The notes: generated by a model from the letters alone, not told the origin. Positions 9,976 through 20,419 are shown, counted from the stretch's first letter. The stretch is 64,000 bases of DNA from Kitagawia praeruptora (GCA_037693485.1 CM075346.1:102964501-103028500), one strand, 5' to 3'. Made by a program: numbers and translations.

Positions 9976-11358
9976 TCAAACCGTTGGGTTGCCTCCAACA
10001 AGCGCTATTTTTAAGGCCATCAGCTCAGCCTCCTCTAATTCATTCCGGTAAAGGCGGAGTATAAACTCACCACCGATATTAAGAGTCTTTATAGAAGTGA
10101 TTTTTATCCTGCAAAAAGCCTCCAAACAAGCATCAGTAAAATAAAATATGACATTAATAAGCAACAATTGATTAAGTGCTTGTGTAATTTTGGAAAACTT
10201 TGTGATAAAACAACGATAAAATTCGACACCACGAAAACATCGAACTCCCTTGACATAATGTGGAGGTTCTGGTGGTGGCTTTTCTTCACTCCTCACTTTC
10301 ACTGGAACCATTTGAACTACTTGGCTTATCACCTCAAAGATTAAGGAGACACTTCCATCTTTTCCCCTTTCTTGAGAAACATGATCTAAGACCGTCTGAT
10401 CAAGAGTAGAATTAAGCGGCTTTAAATCGGGTGTCGGTGGCTCACCTATGGAATCCTTAACAATGAATTTATGATCAAAAGAACTATCCTCATTTATGGT
10501 TTCATGCTCGGAACAAATGGCATTCAATTCATTTAACATCTCTTCTGAAGAAAAATCCTTAACCAACTCATGAATTTCTCGATTAGTCTCGTGATTAAGT
10601 TCGAAATCCTCATTAAGAAGAGTCTCAATTTCACTATCCTCCAAACTTGACCATGTGACACTCTTATTGACTGGCTCAGTTTGGTCTAGACCATGATTCA
10701 AGAGGGATGGATTAGGTTCAGATATCAAATTCTCTCTCTCATAAATGGTGTTGACTAACTGACTCATTTGAACCTCTAACTTAGATATGGCTTGAGCATT
10801 AGAATTCAAAATCTTCCTATCTTGGGTCACGGTTTTCATGAAGGTTTGTTGGGATTTTATCAAATCCTCCGTGCTCTTTTCTAAAGAATTAAATCTCTCA
10901 TCTGAAAATTCAGGAAGGTTCAAAGGTTCCTGAATCAGGTTCAGATAAGGACTATGATTTTGGACAACAAAAGAGCTAGGATTGCGGTTTTCAAAGGAGG
11001 GTTGAGCATGGGTTAAATGAGTTTGTGCTTCTAATAACGCCTCAATACTCCTTTCTAAAAAATTTATACCCTTATCCGAATCACTAAAGTTGCAGCTTAA
11101 AGATGTTTGAATCGGGTTTATATAAGGATTAATATTTTGAGTGGGATAAGAGTAATGATTTGGCATTTGAAATGAAGGTTGAGGATCTTGGTAGTTTTGA
11201 TCACAATCCCATGAGAAATTTGTGTGATTCCCCCACCCGGGATTGTAGGTAGGTTCAAATGGGTCATTCCTAAGGGTTTGTTGACACATAGAATTATCTT
11301 GCCCAAATTCATAACAATTTTTAAACCCTTGAGTATAAGAATTATAATTTGTCCACAT
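9976..11358 (-). CDS. Athila gag C-terminal domain fused to an RT/RNase H junction fragment
   Basis: 460 codons on minus. Residues about 38-52 contain YNPGWGNHTNFSWD, a hallmark of the C-terminal part of Athila gag; residues 170-210 (AISKLEVQMSQLVNTIYERE) are the coiled coil that follows it in that family. From about residue 365 the protein changes to RGVEFYRCFITKFSKITQAL, which resembles the connection between reverse transcriptase and RNase H in Ty3/gypsy Pol. Protease and nearly all RT, including the YXDD site, are missing. The structure is best read as an internal deletion that joined gag to the end of RT in frame. It cannot encode a working polymerase. Confidence 0.8.
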   Translation of the reverse strand: MWTNYNSYTQGFKNCYEFGQDNSMCQQTLRNDPFEPTYNPGWGNHTNFSWDCDQNYQDPQPSFQMPNHYSYPTQNINPYINPIQTSLSCNFSDSDKGINFLERSIEALLEAQTHLTHAQPSFENRNPSSFVVQNHSPYLNLIQEPLNLPEFSDERFNSLEKSTEDLIKSQQTFMKTVTQDRKILNSNAQAISKLEVQMSQLVNTIYERENLISEPNPSLLNHGLDQTEPVNKSVTWSSLEDSEIETLLNEDFELNHETNREIHELVKDFSSEEMLNELNAICSEHETINEDSSFDHKFIVKDSIGEPPTPDLKPLNSTLDQTVLDHVSQERGKDGSVSLIFEVISQVVQMVPVKVRSEEKPPPEPPHYVKGVRCFRGVEFYRCFITKFSKITQALNQLLLINVIFYFTDACLEAFCRIKITSIKTLNIGGEFILRLYRNELEEAELMALKIALVGGNPTV

Positions 11359-12197
11359 TATTGATCACACAAAATAATCACACAAAAAAAACACTCAAAA
11401 TAAAGGGTGAAAAAGCAAAAGAAAAATTCTAGACCTAAGGTTCCTTAATAAAAATGAGTTAGACATTGCTCCTAACGTTAAGACACGCTAAAAATTCCGT
11501 AAATTAAGAATTATTCAGACCGATTCGGCCAGATTAGAGCAGGCATTGCCAAGAGGCCAAACTCGTCACTTAGACACCGAATCTTAATAGTCAGGCGAAC
11601 CTTAGACACTGAAGGTCTTGAATAAGTCTTAATTACGTTTATTTTTAGGCACCTTTCTAATTGAGCACGAAATCCTAGGGCAAATGTCTAATTAATTTTA
11701 TTAAAAAGCTAGGGGATGCAAAATGTTGAAAATTAATAATGCAACAAACAACGAGGTATATACAACAAATATGGATGCTTATACTACGTGTTTTAACCTA
11801 AGGAAAGAAAGAAATTTAACGTACCTTTGGGGCCTCCAGCGATCACCACAATTAATAGGTACGAAAAATTAAAAACAAAAAATAAAGTCTAGCATGATGT
11901 GCACCTACGTGATTAAATGCATGATGCAACAATTATGTATTTACAACTAATTTTTTTTTCAATTTTTTTTCATTTTTTTTTTGTGATTTTTGATTATTAT
12001 TTTTTTAAATAAAAAGGCGAAAAGATTGAGATACGGGTTACCGAAGCACGCTTCCGAAAATTCCAATTTGCTCCGAGCTCCGAGAGAAGATTCCCGAAAT
12101 TTCAAACTTTCCTAAAAAAAAAATGAAATAAAAATAAGGTAAGCGAAAGAAAACTAATCCGAAAAAAATTAAAAATCAAGGCGCGAAAAATAATTAG
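11359..12197 (-). other. Athila 5' internal leader
   Basis: Non-coding region between the PBS and the retained gag part. The N-terminal half of gag (capsid) should lie about here and is not recognisable, so it has been deleted or eroded. AT-rich homopolymer runs lie around 11950-12005. Confidence 0.5.
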
Positions 12198-12215
12198 TCC
12201 CCGGCAGCGGCGCCA
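12198..12215 (-). promoter_or_regulatory. Primer binding site of the Athila-like element
   Basis: On minus it reads TGGCGCCGCTGCCGGGGA, six bases downstream of the 5' LTR end (CATCA). This is the Athila-type PBS, usually attributed to tRNA-Asp. Confidence 0.88.
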
Positions 12216-12221
12216 AAAACT

Positions 12222-14463
12222 TGATGTGCCGAAAATAAGACAATTTAAATCGCAAGCGCACGATCATCGTTTTAGTATTTATGATTCGTTCCACAGGGAC
12301 TAATATTTTCGCAAACCTTAATTTTAATTTAATCGAACCAGAACAATTTTGGGTTTTTGGAAATTTTGATTTTTACCAATTACTTCTTAATTTTAAACTC
12401 TAATTTATTCTAATTAAAAAAAATTCTAATTTATTTTAAAACTGAATTAATCTAAAAATTATTCTAAACAATTCTAAATTCAAATTAAACTAGATTTTGT
12501 TTTAAGAAATTATTAACAGAAAACCTAATTTTTAATTATCACTACTTAAAATTTAAAAACGATTTTTATGAGCAGAAAATTTTAATAAAATTTTGGCATG
12601 AATTCTTGTTAGACATAGACAGCAACTCTAATTCAACACCACATACAACCCAGTAACTAATTCGACTCAGTAGATGACTCGCAAAAGGACTCGGCAAGTA
12701 ACAGCAAAAATCGAAACCAAACTCTGAAAACATGAATCAACTTGGCAAAACAATTAACAAACAAAACTAATAAACCATCAATAACAACTGGGAAGTAAAT
12801 TACTCGACTTCTACTACACAGACTAAATTACTCGATTTCATTTTCACAAACTGCAATACAAGACTCGAATTTAAATCAACCAAAAACAAAATTTAAAAAC
12901 TGAACTTGTAACTCATCGGACTTGGCAATACAGCTACAAAACCAGCAACAAAAACAGGGGAAAAACGAACTCAAAACTCGCCCAGTACTCAGCAAAACAA
13001 ACACAAAGCAACTCAGGATTCGCAACACAATCGACGCAGACAAATAACAGCAATAACCCAGAAATTAAATTCAACAAAAACAAGTAAATCCAAAAAAACA
13101 ACAACTACAACTCAGTGGCGACTCAGCACACAAACTTCGAACCAAAACTCGGCATAATAATTCAACTAACTGCTACCAACTCGCGAACTCAGAACTATAC
13201 AATTTTACAAACTCAAAACAGGAACAAATACAACCTAAACAAGATTTGAAACTCAGCAGAACAAGAACAAGCTACGAAACAATCGAACTCAGACAACAAC
13301 AACAAATGCAACACAACAGCGAACACCATACACGATCAAACAACAAAATCGACTTCGAACTCAACTACTTATAATTGAAATGGAACATCAAACAACACTA
13401 CTAAAACTCGTAACCTCGAACTAAAGAGATCATCTAATTGTAAACATCAATTAAAACATCTCAGTAAAACTTCAACATCGAATAAACTCGGTGCAATTTG
13501 AAATCAAAGCAACAAGTGGGTGTTTGGTTTTTATTCGACTAATAGCAAAAGAGAGATAGAGAGAGAGATCGACGCGGGATGGTACAAGAACAGGGGAATG
13601 GGGAGATGGGATTGCAGCGATTTTACGAGTACAATCGAAGAGAGAATTGAAGAGAGAAGAGGGAGTTTGGCGTTTTTGGGGAGAAAGGAAACAGAGAAGA
13701 GTTGTGTTTGTGGGGAGAGACCTGTGTTTTGTTTGTATGTTTTAACGAAAATAGTGGTAGTAAAATAGAACTGAGGTTGGAGTTTACTACAAAATAATCA
13801 AAAATCCAGCAGAAGAAAAATACGTATATAATCAATGTTTACAAGAGCCGAAAGAAAATTACAACTACAATCTGGGAATGTACTAATACTAAGGGTCCTA
13901 ATCTAATTCTAATTTAATGTGTTTCTTCTCCTGCATTGCTCTTCATTTTTATAGCATTTGATAGGCCTCCTTCTTTGACCAATTCAACCTGCTCATACAA
14001 ATTGTCAAAAATTCGGTGCCTAACATTATTTTTTAGGAAAGGGCTCCGTAGAAATGCTTTTTAACTCGCACAACTTATAATCTTTAATTAATAAATAATT
14101 AATTTAATTCAAAAATTATTAAAATAAATATCTAATATTATTAGATATTTATAAACATAATTTTCTAATTTAAATAAAATATTTATAAAAAAAATTAAAT
14201 TCTTAAGTTCTGAGCTGCGGTCTACTGAGGGTCTGGAACCGGACTCCTTAAGCTTTCCATTTTGCACCAAACTCCTAATTCTTTTGCCTTTTTGCATTTT
14301 GGTCATTTTCTTCTCTTTTTGGCCCTTCCTTGCTCTTTATTCTTTTATTTTGCCATTTCTTTATTTTTCTTCAAATTTCCTGAAATGCAACAAAATAAAT
14401 TATTAAAATACGAGTTCAAGCATTAAATAGGTAATAAAAATATGCAAAAATATGCACTTATCA
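12222..14463 (-). repeat. 5' LTR of the Athila-like element
   Basis: Nearly identical partner of 4201-6439, followed by the TSD copy TACCT at 14464-14468. Small indels (for example extra GA dinucleotides around 13555) separate the two LTRs. Confidence 0.92.
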
Positions 14464-14464
14464 T

Positions 14465-14917
14465 ACCTCAGAAGCTATTCCATGGAAGGCAACATTCATG
14501 GTATAGGGAACGAACATTAATAATGGAACGACGTTCTGCAAGATGAGGGCTCAGTTACGCCTTTCTTTTGAGAAGACAAGCACACAAGTGACATTCAAGC
14601 CTCCTAAAGTACAGCTCTTGTGCAACAACGTTTCGCTCGACCAAATTGATTACAAGCACGTCTCACAGGGAGAGATAAAGCTTGAATTATGCGGAACACA
14701 AAATAACCATGAGGATGCCAACCAGCCATCCCTCACGACAACCACATCGATGTTACCTGGACAGAGTTTACATGACATCATCAAATACACATCGTCTAGA
14801 TACTGCATATCAGACGATGGGCACACACCTGAGGACGACACAACAATCAAATTGATCCCAACAGGTCTTGCAAGAATAATTAGAGATACTACAACATCGG
14901 AGTATCTTCAAACTTAA
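14465..14917 (+). pseudogene. Geminivirus BC1-like movement protein, 3' part
   Basis: After the TSD the frame of the 5' part resumes (TSEAIPWKATF...), meets one in-frame TAG at 14504-14506, and is then open from the ATG at 14543 to the stop at 14917. Together the two parts span about 258 codons, close to the roughly 290-300 of BC1 proteins. Residues after 14543 (MRAQLRLSFEKTSTQVTFK; PPKVQLL) fit the central and C-terminal half of that family, though less clearly than the N-terminal half. One premature stop and the 10-kb insertion are the only obvious breaks, so the viral copy is less decayed than the NSP-like remnant. Confidence 0.72.
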
Positions 14918-15196
14918 AATTAATAGACAATAACAAGTTCCAATATAAAGAATATTTTATTAATATAATCAAAAACCTATTGAATTAAAACAATTGTAAT
15001 ATTAAAAAAAATCATCATTCCATGGATTTTAAATTATTTAATAAAATAATACAAATAGTATGTTTAAAAGAGTGCATGCATGAATCATGGAAAAAGAAAA
15101 ATTATGAAAAAAAATAAAAGAATACATGCGTAAATTGTAATCAATGTAAAAAGTCAAGGCCACTGCAGTTAAGCAGAGAGGATGAATATAACTGTA
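14918..15196. other. Non-coding flank downstream of the BC1-like ORF
   Basis: AT-rich. No further viral or host ORF seen. Confidence 0.4.
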
Positions 15197-15413
15197 AGCT
15201 TGTTTGGCTCAGCTTATTATAAGTCCTTATAGACTTATTTTCGGGTAAAAATTTCATATTTTGATAAAAAAAATTTATGTAAGTATGTAATGTATCTTTG
15301 AGATTCTATAAGTTGCAAAAAAAGTTATTTTTTTTTAGAAAAAAATTAAGAATCTCTAACTTTTTCTTAAAATAAGTTTACTTATTTTGGAAAAAAGTTT
15401 CCCCAAACAACCC
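15197..15413. mobile_element. MITE-like element (GTTTGG termini)
   Basis: Starts GCTTGTTTGGCTCAGCTTAT and ends CCCCAAACAACCC, so the ends are imperfect inverted repeats (TTGTTTGG). The interior repeats ATAAGT/ACTTAT words. The target duplication is not clear. Confidence 0.45.
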
Positions 15414-15421
15414 TTTATTTT

Positions 15422-15455
15422 ATGCTTTTTTTATCAAAAGAGGACAAAAACCTAA
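15422..15455. repeat. First copy of a ~34-bp direct repeat (SINE target-site duplication)
   Basis: ATGCTTTTTTTATCAAAAG.. to CCTAA. The second copy is at 15991-16005, is interrupted by the copia element, and resumes at 18606-18629 (ATCAAAAGAGGAC..CCTAA). See the SINE entry. Confidence 0.75.
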
Positions 15456-15990
15456 GGATGAATCTAACTTTTTTGACTATTTAGGCTTATATGCCTTATA
15501 AATGAATATTTGTTCTAACAAATCTCGGGGGTGACCGAGAATCAAACCCAATACCTGGGACAAACAAGAGATAAGCCCTTACTGAGCTGATCTAAGAGGC
15601 CGTTTGAGATTGCTTAAAATAAGTTACTTTTGACTTAATGGAGGTATTTTTAACTTAATGGAAAAAGTAAAGTTGTTTACTTTAAGTTGAATGAATGTGC
15701 TTGGGTAATTTTACTTAAAGTTAAATGGGGTTTAATAATTTTGACTTAAAGTGAAATTTGACTTAAAAAAATTTAAATTCATAATGTTTAAACTTTACAA
15801 GAATCGTGAAAGAAAAAAAAAACTACATCACTCATAAGTCATAAGTGAAAAGTACATAAATGGAATTTATGATTTAATGGAGTTTTTTAAATTAAAGTCA
15901 GCTTAAAACAGTGGTTGTCAAATGGGTCAAAAACTACTTAAAGCACATAATTGACTTAAAGCCTTGTTGCCAAACAGGCTCTAACTTTGT
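15456..15990 (-). mobile_element. tRNA-derived SINE, interrupted by a Harbinger MITE
   Basis: Without the MITE the body is about 145 bp. On minus it starts near TACAAAGTTAGATCAGCTCA, has a pol III A-box-like GATCAGCTCAGTAAGGG and a B-box-like GGGTTTGATTCTCGG, and ends with TTGTTAGAACAAATATTC. That last block recurs at 39300-39325 in another copy with the same box order. A ~34-bp direct repeat flanks it. Confidence 0.65.
15596..15981. mobile_element. PIF/Harbinger (Tourist-like) MITE
   Basis: 386 bp with TSD TAA on both sides (15593-15595, 15982-15984). Termini GAGGCCGTTTGAGATTGCTT and, on minus, GAGCCTGTTTGGCAACAAGG are imperfect inverted repeats. The interior is rich in TTGACTTAA words. No transposase. 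Confidence 0.75.
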
Positions 15991-16005
15991 ATGCCTTTTT
16001 TTATC

Positions 16006-16331
16006 TGTTATAACGGAAGCAAGAAACCTTCTAATAAACGTAAAAGGAAGAACATAGATAGGCATAAGAGAAATTTTTTATTGATCTTGAGGATACAGAT
16101 TACAGAATACAGATTCAGATCTAATTGACTTTAGATCTGACAGACTTAATTGATAACAGATATGATTCAGATTTTCCGACTAGATTTCAGACATCCTCCT
16201 AGGTTATGCCCCTAGAGAGTTTATATAATACTCCCTAGACGGCTATAGAAGACAAAACATAAACTGACTAGGAAACAAATAAAACAGAACAGACGGCCAA
16301 ACAGAAACCAATTTCAAGTCATATTTCAACA
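16006..16331 (-). repeat. 3' LTR of the deleted copia element
   Basis: TG...CA, with a minus-strand TATA box (TATTATATAAAC) at about 16219-16230. Matches 18273-18605. Confidence 0.9.
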
Positions 16332-16492
16332 AATCTCCACCTTGACTTGAATCCTCTCACAAATATCAGATGTACCAGACGCATCATAATAATGCCAGAT
16401 GTACTAGAAAAACAGATGTACCAGATGCACCATATTAATGCCAGATGTACCATATAAAACTCTTCCCCTCAGATTTTGCCCTCAAAGGGCAA

Positions 16493-17665
16493 TCAACAAC
16501 TCCGAACATTTAGCAAGTTCAAACAATGTTGAAACTTGCTATGTGGAACCGACTTGGTGAGCATATCAGCTAGGTTATCAGCAGTACCCACTTTGCTCAC
16601 CTCAATTCTCTTGGAAGGCACCCCATAATTAGCTCTCCTTGATCTATCAAGAGCCAAACTGTGCTGATTCGCTATTGAAACTGATGACTCTGACTCTGAT
16701 TGTGGTTGTTGAACTTCATGTTGTGGTCCACTCCCATCTTGAGTGACTTGCTGTTCCACCTGTTTCTCAACACTACCAATTTCTGCGTGAGGTCCACGAT
16801 TTATCAGATAACATGCTGTACTAACTGCTTCTGCCCAGAATCTTCTAGTTAGTCCAGCATTAGAGAGAATGCACCTAGCTCTCTCCAGAAGTGTCTGATT
16901 CATACGCTCTGCTACACCATTTTGCTGCGGTGTATTCCTAACTGTATGATGCCTAGAAATCCCTTCATTCTTACAGAACTCATCAAACTCAGATGAGCAA
17001 AATTCCAGACCATTATCAGTTTGCAACCTCTTAATCTTCTCCGAAGACGCGACAACAACAGAACCTAATAACGTAGAATCTTGAAGAAGATACAAGGTAC
17101 CACGTTTAACACCTTTCAAAACCACATTAGAACCCTTGCAGACATGTAGAACTCCACCTTTACCTTGAAAACTGAAACCCTTGCTGTCTAACATACTCAA
17201 AGATATCAGATTATTTGTCATAAGTGGAACATGCCTAACATCATTCAATGTGCAGAATTTACCATCATGTGTCCGAATTTTAATCGAGCCTATTCCAACC
17301 ATCTTACAAGCAAAACTGTTAGCCATAGAAATATTGCCACCGTCTACTTGCTCATAGGTTGTAAACCACTCCCTGCGCGGACATAAATGGTAAGATGCTC
17401 CAGAGTCAAGGATCCACACATCATAGTGATGTGTGTGCTCATCAGCAACTAGAGCAATATCTTCTTCAGAACTGATATCAGCTACAACAGCAATATCTGT
17501 CAATTTATCCTGTTGCTTCTTTTTCTTAGGACAATCAGATTTCCAGTGTCCCTTCCCTTTACAATAATTACAGATATCATTAGGTTTTGGACCCTTAAGA
17601 ACTGGTTTCTTCCCCGAGTTTCCATGTCCATTACTCCCACTGGACAACGGTCTGATTATCTGCAC
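16493..17665 (-). CDS. Copia gag-protease-integrase remnant polyprotein
   Basis: 390 codons on minus. In order: zinc knuckle CNYCKGKGHWKSDC (about residues 32-45), protease with LDSGASYHLC (about 86), a GAG-pre-integrase piece (about 160-195), then a jump straight to TDNGLEF and PQQNGVAERMNQTLLERAR of integrase (about 215-275), then a jump to the C-terminal end of RNase H (NLADMLTKSVPHSKF). The integrase zinc finger, its first catalytic Asp, the whole reverse transcriptase and most of RNase H are gone, yet the frame is open across both deletions. It cannot be autonomous. Confidence 0.85.
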   Translation of the reverse strand: MQIIRPLSSGSNGHGNSGKKPVLKGPKPNDICNYCKGKGHWKSDCPKKKKQQDKLTDIAVVADISSEEDIALVADEHTHHYDVWILDSGASYHLCPRREWFTTYEQVDGGNISMANSFACKMVGIGSIKIRTHDGKFCTLNDVRHVPLMTNNLISLSMLDSKGFSFQGKGGVLHVCKGSNVVLKGVKRGTLYLLQDSTLLGSVVVASSEKIKRLQTDNGLEFCSSEFDEFCKNEGISRHHTVRNTPQQNGVAERMNQTLLERARCILSNAGLTRRFWAEAVSTACYLINRGPHAEIGSVEKQVEQQVTQDGSGPQHEVQQPQSESESSVSIANQHSLALDRSRRANYGVPSKRIEVSKVGTADNLADMLTKSVPHSKFQHCLNLLNVRSC

Positions 17666-18239
17666 ATGTACCAGCCGCCTTATGGCGCAACTCTCTAGTA
17701 TGGAGAGAAGATCTAACCTCTTCTAGAGAAATAGTATCTTTGACAACAATAAACGATTGCACAAAATTCTCATACGATAATGGCAAAGAAACTAACATAA
17801 TTAAAGCAGCATCCTCATCTTCCACTTTAACATCAATATTACGCAATTCCAATAAGATTGTGTTTAACTGATCTAAGTGATCCCGAATAGGCATACCTTC
17901 CTGCATTCGCAGACTGAACAGACGTTGCTTCAGAAGCAACTTGTTTGTTAAAGACTTTGTCATGTAGAGACTTGCAAGCTTCAACCACAAACCAGACGCG
18001 GTATCCTCATCCGCGATTTCAATAATAATATCATCTGCAAGACACAACAGAATTGTTGAATGTGCCTTTTCTTCCAGACTGGCCATCTCAGCACTTTCAG
18101 CAGCAGCCGATTTCTGATTCAACGGCGCCCAGAGCCCTTGTTGCTTTAACAAAGCACGCATCTTGATCTGCCACAGACTGAAACTATTCCGCCCAGTAAA
18201 TTTGTCGACCTTCACGTTAATACCACCAGATCCAGACAT
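17631..18239 (-). CDS. Copia gag (UBN2-type), N-terminal part
   Basis: 202 codons starting at the ATG at 18239, about 20 bases downstream of the PBS. Residues 10-45 (KFTGRNSFSLWQIKMRALLK) and 110-190 match the copia gag (UBN2/DUF4219-like) fold. A single frameshift near 17640-17665 separates it from the zinc knuckle that continues gag in the next frame. Confidence 0.85.
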   Translation of the reverse strand: MSGSGGINVKVDKFTGRNSFSLWQIKMRALLKQQGLWAPLNQKSAAAESAEMASLEEKAHSTILLCLADDIIIEIADEDTASGLWLKLASLYMTKSLTNKLLLKQRLFSLRMQEGMPIRDHLDQLNTILLELRNIDVKVEDEDAALIMLVSLPLSYENFVQSFIVVKDTISLEEVRSSLHTRELRHKAAGTCADNQTVVQWE

Positions 18240-18256
18240 AGCTCTCCGAAAACCAA

Positions 18257-18269
18257 GCTCTTAATACCA
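18257..18269 (-). promoter_or_regulatory. Primer binding site of the copia element
   Basis: On minus TGGTATTAAGAGC, matching the initiator-tRNA-Met PBS (TGGTATCAGAGC) with a small change, three bases from the LTR end. Confidence 0.8.
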
Positions 18270-18272
18270 GTT

Positions 18273-18605
18273 TGTTATAACGGAAGCAAGAAAGATTATA
18301 ATAAACGTAAAACAAAGAACATAGATAGGCGGAAGAGAAAAGTTTTATTGATCTTGAGTATACAGATTACAGAATACAGATTCAGATCTAATTGACTTTA
18401 GATGTGATAGACTTAATTGATAGCAGATATGATTCAAATTTTCCGACTCAGATTTTATACATCCTCCTAGGTTATGCCCCTGGAGAGTTTATATAATACT
18501 CTCTATGCGGCTATAGAAAATAAAACAGAAACTGACTAGAAAACAGATAAAAGTAAAACAGAACAGACGACAAAACAGGAACCAATTTCAAGTCATATTT
18601 CAACA
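18273..18605 (-). repeat. 5' LTR of the deleted copia element
   Basis: Partner of 16006-16331, seven bases longer, with scattered substitutions. Confidence 0.9.
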
Positions 18606-18770
18606 TCATCAAAAGAGGACAAAAACCTAACTGTCTTGTATCTCGTGACCAACACAACCTCAAAAACTCTTCGTATCTAATTATGTACTTTTTTTCTTTT
18701 TGATTGATTTAATGAGAGAATTATTTGTGTCAATAAAATAAAATATTCTTGAATTTTTTTTTTTGAAAAA

Positions 18771-19886
18771 TGCTAGAGCCCTAAAATATAACCCAAAATT
18801 GTTCCAAATCCTTGCATAATTGGTAACTTTCTTAAAATAATGAGTATTTATACAATATGTCCCAAATTAGTAGTGTCTTTATTAATATGTCCTATTTTAA
18901 ATCAATATTACAAATATGTCCTATAGTTAATATTTAACTCATATATAAATTATATACATATAATTATATATATATATTTATAATTATTAAGACTATAATG
19001 CCCCTATCTTTCTCTTCCCCTCCTGGCCCCGCAGGGGCCGCACAACCCAGCTAGCCACCAAACTGTACTTGCAAACTGTACTTGATTACATGGGTTAAGT
19101 GTTCATTCCCGGGACCTTGATTAGAAGGATATTATTTGCACGTAGTTTTACATATCTACCTCTGTTTTCCATGTATGTTATACTTATAATTTTAAAGGTA
19201 TATGATTTTTTACTTTATATATGTATGTCATATGATATGAATGTATAGGTCTTATGATTTTTTATCTTCTACACTTTTGTTTGTTTATAAGAACTTTGTT
19301 GTTTTAGCCAATAACGCACCTCAAAGGAGCATGGAGTTGTGAGTTTAATGCATCCAAAATAAAATACTTTGATTTCCACCTCCTTAACGGTGGCTTGGTT
19401 CCGTTCCTTTCACGACTAGGAGAAAAAACCGATATATTAGTGAATTCAGGGATTTCAAAGTGTTGAAACTTCCTTATAAACAAGGTGGGAACCGAAGTTC
19501 AGATATGCGGTCCTTTTCCATGTATTATATCTCCCCGATGCAAATGATGGGTTGCCATCATTAATAGAAAAATGAATGACAAAAATTAAAAATAAATAAG
19601 TAGAGGATAAAATTGTCTTTTAATAATGTATAGTTAGTGAGTTAATCATGGTTACAATTAAAAATAGGACATATTAATAAAAAGGGACATATTTATAATT
19701 ACAATTAAGAATGGGATATATTCATAAATGGCTAATTCAAATGGGACATATTAGAAAAAAACCTAAAATAATATGGGACCCCGCGTGCATAAATATTCGC
19801 CCACAAATTAAAAAAAATCAACCACGTGTCAATGCCACGTCATTTGGAAAAAATTTTGGTAATATTTTTAGGATACATAGCATTAC
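18771..19886. mobile_element. Possible non-autonomous DNA element with AATGCTA termini
   Basis: The left end GAAAAATGCTAGAGCCCTAA and the complement of the right end GAGTAATGCTATGTATCCTA share AATGCTA and CCTAAAA. The interior is non-coding and contains a CCCCGCAGGGG palindrome at about 19027 and several tracts of ATATGTCC/GGGACATATT words near both ends. The target duplication is not resolved. Confidence 0.35.
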
Positions 19887-20137
19887 TCATTTTTATTTCC
19901 TTTTCATGCCGTTAATTTATTCACAGCGGAGACCGTCCCCTCTTTTCTGACAAGTTAAATCGATAAAAAAAAGTGAGAGACAAAACCGAGTTTCCATTTA
20001 GATGAATTTAGGTGCTTTATCAATTGTAATCAGTTGCGATATTGATTATATTTTATTTGAGGCCCTCAAATAATTAATGTGAATTATTATTTCCCAGGTA
20101 TTTTTACATTTATTTCCTTGTGATAATGCTCCTTGCT
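19887..20137. other. Non-coding flank of the Tat-like element
   Basis: No gene or recognisable repeat seen. Confidence 0.4.
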
Positions 20138-20411
20138 CCACTCTACCGCACTTTCCCTCTTCCGGCGGTGTTTGGACGGAGATGTGGTGTAGCTGTCGGA
20201 AGGGAGCCTGCAAAACAATGCTTGTCCGGGGGTGGTGGCCGTCAAGCACCTCCGGCGTGAGAGTAAGTAACTTGGTGGTGGAGAATACAAGAAACAATAT
20301 CGGAAAATGCAAGTACTATTGACTGAGATTTAGAGAGCAAAATATGAGATGTGAGAGTTTGTGAATGAATGTGAGAATTTTCGGCCCCCTTGTATGTGTG
20401 AGTTAGCTTGG

Positions 20412-20419
20412 TATTTATA
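20412..20419 (-). promoter_or_regulatory. LTR TATA box (left copy)
   Basis: TATAAATA on minus, followed by about 280 bp of leader that ends at the repeat boundary. The same element is at 30430-30437 in the right copy. In the left copy it would drive transcripts outward into flanking DNA. Confidence 0.65.

Larger units (their letters stand above)
4201..14463 (-). mobile_element. Athila-like Ty3/gypsy retrotransposon, complete but non-autonomous
   Basis: LTRs of 2239 bp (4201-6439) and 2242 bp (12222-14463), both TG...CA, are flanked by a perfect 5-bp TSD TACCT (4196-4200, 14464-14468). The minus-strand orientation is set by the PBS (12198-12215) next to the right LTR and by ORFs on minus. The internal region (5.8 kb) keeps a gag C-terminal part fused to a small RT-end fragment and a second Athila-type ORF; protease, most of RT, RNase H and integrase are absent. 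The LTRs differ by few substitutions by eye, so the insertion is fairly recent. It splits the BC1-like ORF. Confidence 0.92.
16006..18605 (-). mobile_element. Ty1/copia retrotransposon, internally deleted
   Basis: LTRs 16006-16331 (326 bp) and 18273-18605 (333 bp), both TGTTATAACGG...TTTCAACA on plus. The TSD is TTATC (16001-16005) and TCATC (18606-18610), one mismatch. Orientation is minus: PBS at 18257-18269, polypurine tract AAGGTGGAGATT on minus just before the left LTR. Only 2.6 kb long; all of RT and most of RNase H and integrase are missing. Confidence 0.9.
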
